Of a stretch of DNA of 24,861 nucleotides, positions 22,153 to 24,861 are shown piece after piece. The translations under genes and the position numbers were made by a program. Numbering within the stretch: the first letter of the stretch is position 1; each line of letters opens with the position of its first letter. The notes under the pieces are model-generated. The model ran no database searches and was not told the DNA's origin. It was given only the letters and a program-made list of their open reading frames with translations. The stretch is from Gemmatimonadota bacterium (GTDB lineage: Bacteria > Latescibacterota > UBA2968 > UBA8231), in contig JAPPEF010000080.1 of NCBI GenBank assembly GCA_028875335.1, positions 1 to 24,861 of the forward strand, read 5' to 3'.

Positions 22153-23202
22153 GTGAAGCTGCTCAAAGAGCTATGCGAAAGCGCGGGGGTTCCCGGCCGG
22201 GAGGATCGGCTGCGCGAGATCGTGCGGCGGGAGCTTGCGCCCCTGACCGACGAGATGCGGGTGGATGCCTTGGGCAACCTGATCGCCGTGAAGAAGGCGA
22301 GCAAGGGCAAAAAGGCCAAGAAGCTGATGATCGCCGCGCACATGGACGAGATCGGTTTCGTGGTTTCGCACATGGACGAGCGGGGCCTTTTGCGACTGGT
22401 GCCCCTAGGCGGACACGACCCGCGCAATATGGTGGCCCAAAGGGTCGTCGTCAGGGGCAAGAAGCGCGATCTGCCGGGCCTGCTCTACCCAGGTATCAAA
22501 CCGCCGCACATCCAGACGGAGGCCGACCGCAACGCCAAGCTGGCCATCAGTGACTTTATCGTCGATCTCTACCTGTCGCCAGCCAAAGTCAGGCGCGAGG
22601 TCGAGCTTGGCGCGATGGTGACGTTGCAGCGGGATTTCGCTGAGATCGGCGACGGGGTTTCTTGCAAGGCCATGGATGACCGCGTCGCACTCTACGTGAT
22701 GATCCGCGCCATGCAGCAGGCCAAGACCTTTGGTTGCGAGACCTATGCGGTGGCCACTGTGCAGGAGGAGGTCGGCTTGCGGGGCGCGCAAGTAAGCGCG
22801 TTTGGAGTCGAGCCAGACCTAGGGGTGGCTCTCGACGTGACGCTGGCGGCCGATATTCCGGGGATACCTGAGCACGAGCAGGTAACGCGCCTAGGACAGG
22901 GTGCGGCGATTAAACTGCTGGACTCGTCGGCGATCTCGCATCCAGGCTTGGTGGCCCAACTCAGAGGGCTGGCAAAAAAAAGAAAAATCAAGTGCCAATT
23001 GGAAATCCTCCCCCTCGGCGGCACGGACGCCGGGGCCATGCAAGGGGTGCGGTCCGGTGTGCCGGTGGCGACGATTTCAGTGCCGACGCGCTACATTCAC
23101 ACTTCGGTCGAGCTGGTTGACAAAGGCGACTTGCAAGCCGCCGTGGATTTGCTGACCGCCTTTCTCGAAGAGGGCCATCGAGCCGACTTGACGCTCGTCT
23201 GA
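22153..23202 (+). CDS. M42 family metallo-aminopeptidase
   Basis: A 349-residue cytosolic peptidase of the glutamyl/deblocking aminopeptidase family (M42), usually a dinuclear-metal dodecamer that trims peptides. Metal and catalytic positions are visible: H63 and D65 in 'IAAHMDEIGFVVSH', D175/D176 in 'CKAMDDRVALYV', E205-E206 in 'TVQEEVGLRGAQ', D228 in 'GVALDVT', and the last His in 'TRYIHTSVELVD'. 'PLGGTDAGAMQ' is a further family signature. The start is a GTG with AAGGAG six bases upstream. It ends a likely hpt-SDR-hypothetical-M42 run. The 121 bp to the convergent oxidoreductase hold no clear terminator. Confidence 0.93.
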   Translation: MKLLKELCESAGVPGREDRLREIVRRELAPLTDEMRVDALGNLIAVKKASKGKKAKKLMIAAHMDEIGFVVSHMDERGLLRLVPLGGHDPRNMVAQRVVVRGKKRDLPGLLYPGIKPPHIQTEADRNAKLAISDFIVDLYLSPAKVRREVELGAMVTLQRDFAEIGDGVSCKAMDDRVALYVMIRAMQQAKTFGCETYAVATVQEEVGLRGAQVSAFGVEPDLGVALDVTLAADIPGIPEHEQVTRLGQGAAIKLLDSSAISHPGLVAQLRGLAKKRKIKCQLEILPLGGTDAGAMQGVRSGVPVATISVPTRYIHTSVELVDKGDLQAAVDLLTAFLEEGHRADLTLV

Positions 23203-23323
23203 ATTAATGTCTCGCGGCTTTGTAACCTTGTCTGGGGATGTAGGGTCTCTTTAAACCGTCCAAAACCAGAAATCGGCCGCAACGCAGCCCTCTTACCTTA
23301 ACGCGATCTTTGGGCTGTTTTAT

Positions 23324-24298
23324 TCATTTTGCGCTCTCCGACAGAGGTACGGCAACCGACCTGCCGGTCCTTCCTGCCTCGTGAATCGCCTCGACCACTC
23401 TTAGAGCCTGTAGTCCGTCGCGGCTGTGCGGGTCCACACCGGGTGCGCTCTCGATGACCTTCTTTCCCTGGATCACATCGACGAAGTAACCCGTCAACGA
23501 TCCTTGGTGAGAGGGGTTTTCGACAGGTTCCCATCCAGAGGGCCGCGCCATTGTGAAAAGCAGGTCGCGTTCAAGGCGGAAGCTCTTTTGTGCGCTGTAA
23601 ACCGTGACCTCATCCTCGTATTCGTCACAGTTTTTGATACACAGCAGGTGCGCGCACAATCCGCCAGAAAAATCCAGCCGCACGTCGACAAAATCCTCAA
23701 CTCCACCTGCCTCTTCATAGGCGACGGTCCCAGCGACGGCCACGATACGCTGTCCGACGAGCCAAGGCAGTACATCAAGGATATGTACCGTCCGCGTATG
23801 CAACATACCGCCGTCTGCCAGGTTACCGCCGGCTCTGCGCTGAATCGCCGTCATGTACTGAATATCATCGGAACTAGAGGCTAACTGACTGCGTACATAC
23901 TCTGTGCTCGCCATGAAACGCCGCGTGAAAGCTGTCATTAACAGACATTCTTGTGACTGGCTGATAGCGGTCAATTCTTTGGCGTGTGCTACTGTGACTG
24001 TCGTCGGCTTGTCGACGAGAACGGGTATGCGCCGTTCTAGCGCGAGCTTGCATTGTTCATAGTGATATTGATTTGGGGTGCTGACGACGACACCGTCCAC
24101 GAGATCGGGGTCAAGCAGGTCGCGGTAATCCCGACTGGTCTGGCTGGCGCACAGACTCTCCGGCAGGTTGTCCAGACGATCCTGCGAGATGTCACAGACT
24201 GCTGTGATCTCCACGTCCCTCCGCTGGATGAGATTCGGAATGTGATAATTAGGACAGAAACGTCCCACTCCGATCAGGCCGATTCTGGTCTGTTCCAT
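23324..24298 (-). CDS. Gfo/Idh/MocA family oxidoreductase
   Basis: A 324-residue NAD(P)-dependent sugar or inositol-type dehydrogenase. The N-terminal Rossmann loop is 'RIGLIGVGRFCPNYHIPNL'. 'VVVSTPNQYHYEQCKLALE' and the D96-K97-P98 'DKPTT' motif (EKP in most members) carry the catalytic Lys. The C-terminal domain has 'GGMLHTRTVHILDVLPWL' with His172, where the family usually has GGxLxDxGxH, so the Asp of that motif is replaced. The substrate is unknown. GC is lower than in the genes to the left (30 of 60 bases in one line counted), suggesting a different history. The Shine-Dalgarno sequence before the ATG is weak (GGAA). Confidence 0.88.
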   Translation of the reverse strand: MEQTRIGLIGVGRFCPNYHIPNLIQRRDVEITAVCDISQDRLDNLPESLCASQTSRDYRDLLDPDLVDGVVVSTPNQYHYEQCKLALERRIPVLVDKPTTVTVAHAKELTAISQSQECLLMTAFTRRFMASTEYVRSQLASSSDDIQYMTAIQRRAGGNLADGGMLHTRTVHILDVLPWLVGQRIVAVAGTVAYEEAGGVEDFVDVRLDFSGGLCAHLLCIKNCDEYEDEVTVYSAQKSFRLERDLLFTMARPSGWEPVENPSHQGSLTGYFVDVIQGKKVIESAPGVDPHSRDGLQALRVVEAIHEAGRTGRSVAVPLSESAK

Positions 24299-24462
24299 GG
24301 TGTGTCAGTTCCAATAGAAGATTGAATTGATACCTTCGAGAATTTCTGACCTCCTGTTCCATCAAGATCACTGTGTGTCGCGTACAGCGATCTCAGCAAA
24401 AGCTCAACAAAACAGGATGTGTCTTGGTTGATCGTAACTGCTTCGATGTGGCGTGTAGGCAT
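24274..24462 (-). pseudogene. Probable remnant of a family 2 glycosyltransferase N-terminus
   Basis: A 62-codon frame with AGGGAG seven bases before its ATG. The first 35 or so residues ('EAVTINQDTSCFVELLLRSL' then 'YATHSD') look like the opening strand and helix of a GT-A family 2 glycosyltransferase ('VxxNxxxFVELLLRSLxATHxD'). The expected next segment, the 'VDNxSxD' nucleotide-binding loop, is absent. The frame instead runs into unrelated residues and overlaps the start of the oxidoreductase by 25 bp. I read this as a truncated gene; a genuine small protein is the alternative. The resemblance is by eye. Confidence 0.4.
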
Positions 24463-24498
24463 CTGATGTCTCCCTACTCCTGTATGCGTTTCGTTTTA

Positions 24499-24858
24499 TC
24501 ACTTCGCCACGTCATGCAAAAGATCTGAGTGGCGTAGCTTGTACACAGAGTCTGCAAACTCGATCAGATCACCAGTCTCAGCGAAGAACAAAAGGCCATA
24601 GATACTACGTAGAATTCTGAGTTGGTGCATGCGATACTCCAATGATTCGTCAATATGTCCACCCGCCTTTATATACGCATCGACAACTGCGTCATAGAAT
24701 GGCTGACCGAGCGAGTATTGAGTGGCGAAATCTTGCGCAGGATCACCAATGCTGGCATTCTCGAAGTCCACTACACCGGTGATCCTCGATTTAACTTCGT
24801 CCACAATGGTCTGCCCCCTTACAACTGGACAGGTTTGGCTGTGAGTATTTTCGTTTCC
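24499..24858 (-). pseudogene. C-terminal remnant of an APH-type phosphotransferase
   Basis: The frame contains 'SRITGVVDFENASIGDPAQD', the metal-binding DFG-like segment of aminoglycoside/choline-kinase-type phosphotransferases, followed by the family's helical C-terminus. A GTG at 24804 could start a 101-residue protein. The catalytic HxDxxxxN loop, which should lie about 15-20 residues before the DF motif, is not in the upstream residues ('CPVVRGQTIVDEVK' is there instead), and an in-frame TAG stands at the window edge (24859-24861). So the gene is broken or was shortened by deletion, and what remains cannot be an active kinase alone. The upstream part may continue outside the window. Confidence 0.55.
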
Positions 24859-24861
24859 CTA

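Noticed and set aside
23203..23323. A terminator or small gene between the M42 and oxidoreductase genes
   Set aside because: Only a weak GGTCTCTTTAAACC-type repeat is present, without a stable stem plus U-tract, and no frame has a ribosome binding site.
1..24861. CRISPR arrays, insertion sequences, toxin-antitoxin or other defence modules
   Set aside because: I saw no regularly spaced repeats, transposase motifs, terminal inverted repeats or defence-type gene pairs. The repeats found are local palindromes or operator half-sites.

Overview
This is a GC-rich bacterial chromosomal window (spot counts of 60-base lines run from about 47 to 68% GC). It is dominated by core information-processing genes, with a few secreted-protein genes and one degraded patch at the right edge. 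No marker fixes the taxonomy. The DUF1385-prfA-prmC-radA-recA block, secreted fibronectin III proteins with dockerin-like 'VDxxDFFLxAD' calcium loops, an FG-GAP/ASPIC-UnbV protein and a uronate-dehydrogenase-like SDR suggest an uncultivated Latescibacterota/Poribacteria-like (FCB-related) lineage. That placement is inference.

Left part (1-5.1 kb): the 3' two thirds of a bifunctional-type rel (ppGpp) gene, then hisC, a convergent family 2 glycosyltransferase, and mpl (murein tripeptide recycling). mpl has a strong promoter whose predicted start point falls on its ATG. Next (5.2-10.4 kb): a secreted lamin-tail protein, two back-to-back terminators, tRNA-Val(CAC), a large secreted FG-GAP/ASPIC-UnbV protein, tRNA-Ile2(CAT) and dnaG. 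Everything after the terminators in this block is on the minus strand.

Middle (10.4-20.1 kb): a pair of paralogous secreted fibronectin III/dockerin-like proteins, one with the dockerin-like module inserted inside the FN3 fold. Then come rho with a 275-nt C-rich, hairpin-bearing leader, rpmE (zinc-free bL31), DUF1385, prfA, prmC and radA. recA follows, with tandem promoters and an operator-like array of repeats, and then a small 85-residue protein gene between strong hairpins.

Right part (20.1-24.9 kb): hpt (again with a promoter abutting the ATG), an SDR epimerase, a membrane-anchored hypothetical protein, an M42 aminopeptidase, a convergent Gfo/Idh/MocA oxidoreductase, and two apparent gene remnants (glycosyltransferase and phosphotransferase) in lower-GC DNA.

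Functional links: rho, rpmE, prfA, prmC, radA and recA form a transcription/translation-termination and repair block. prmC methylates the GGQ glutamine of the PrfA encoded just before it, and RadA and RecA act together in recombination. I found no CRISPR array, complete insertion sequence, prophage or defence island. The most unusual material is regulatory: two candidate leaderless mRNAs, the recA operator array and the rho leader, together with the FN3-dockerin insertion.
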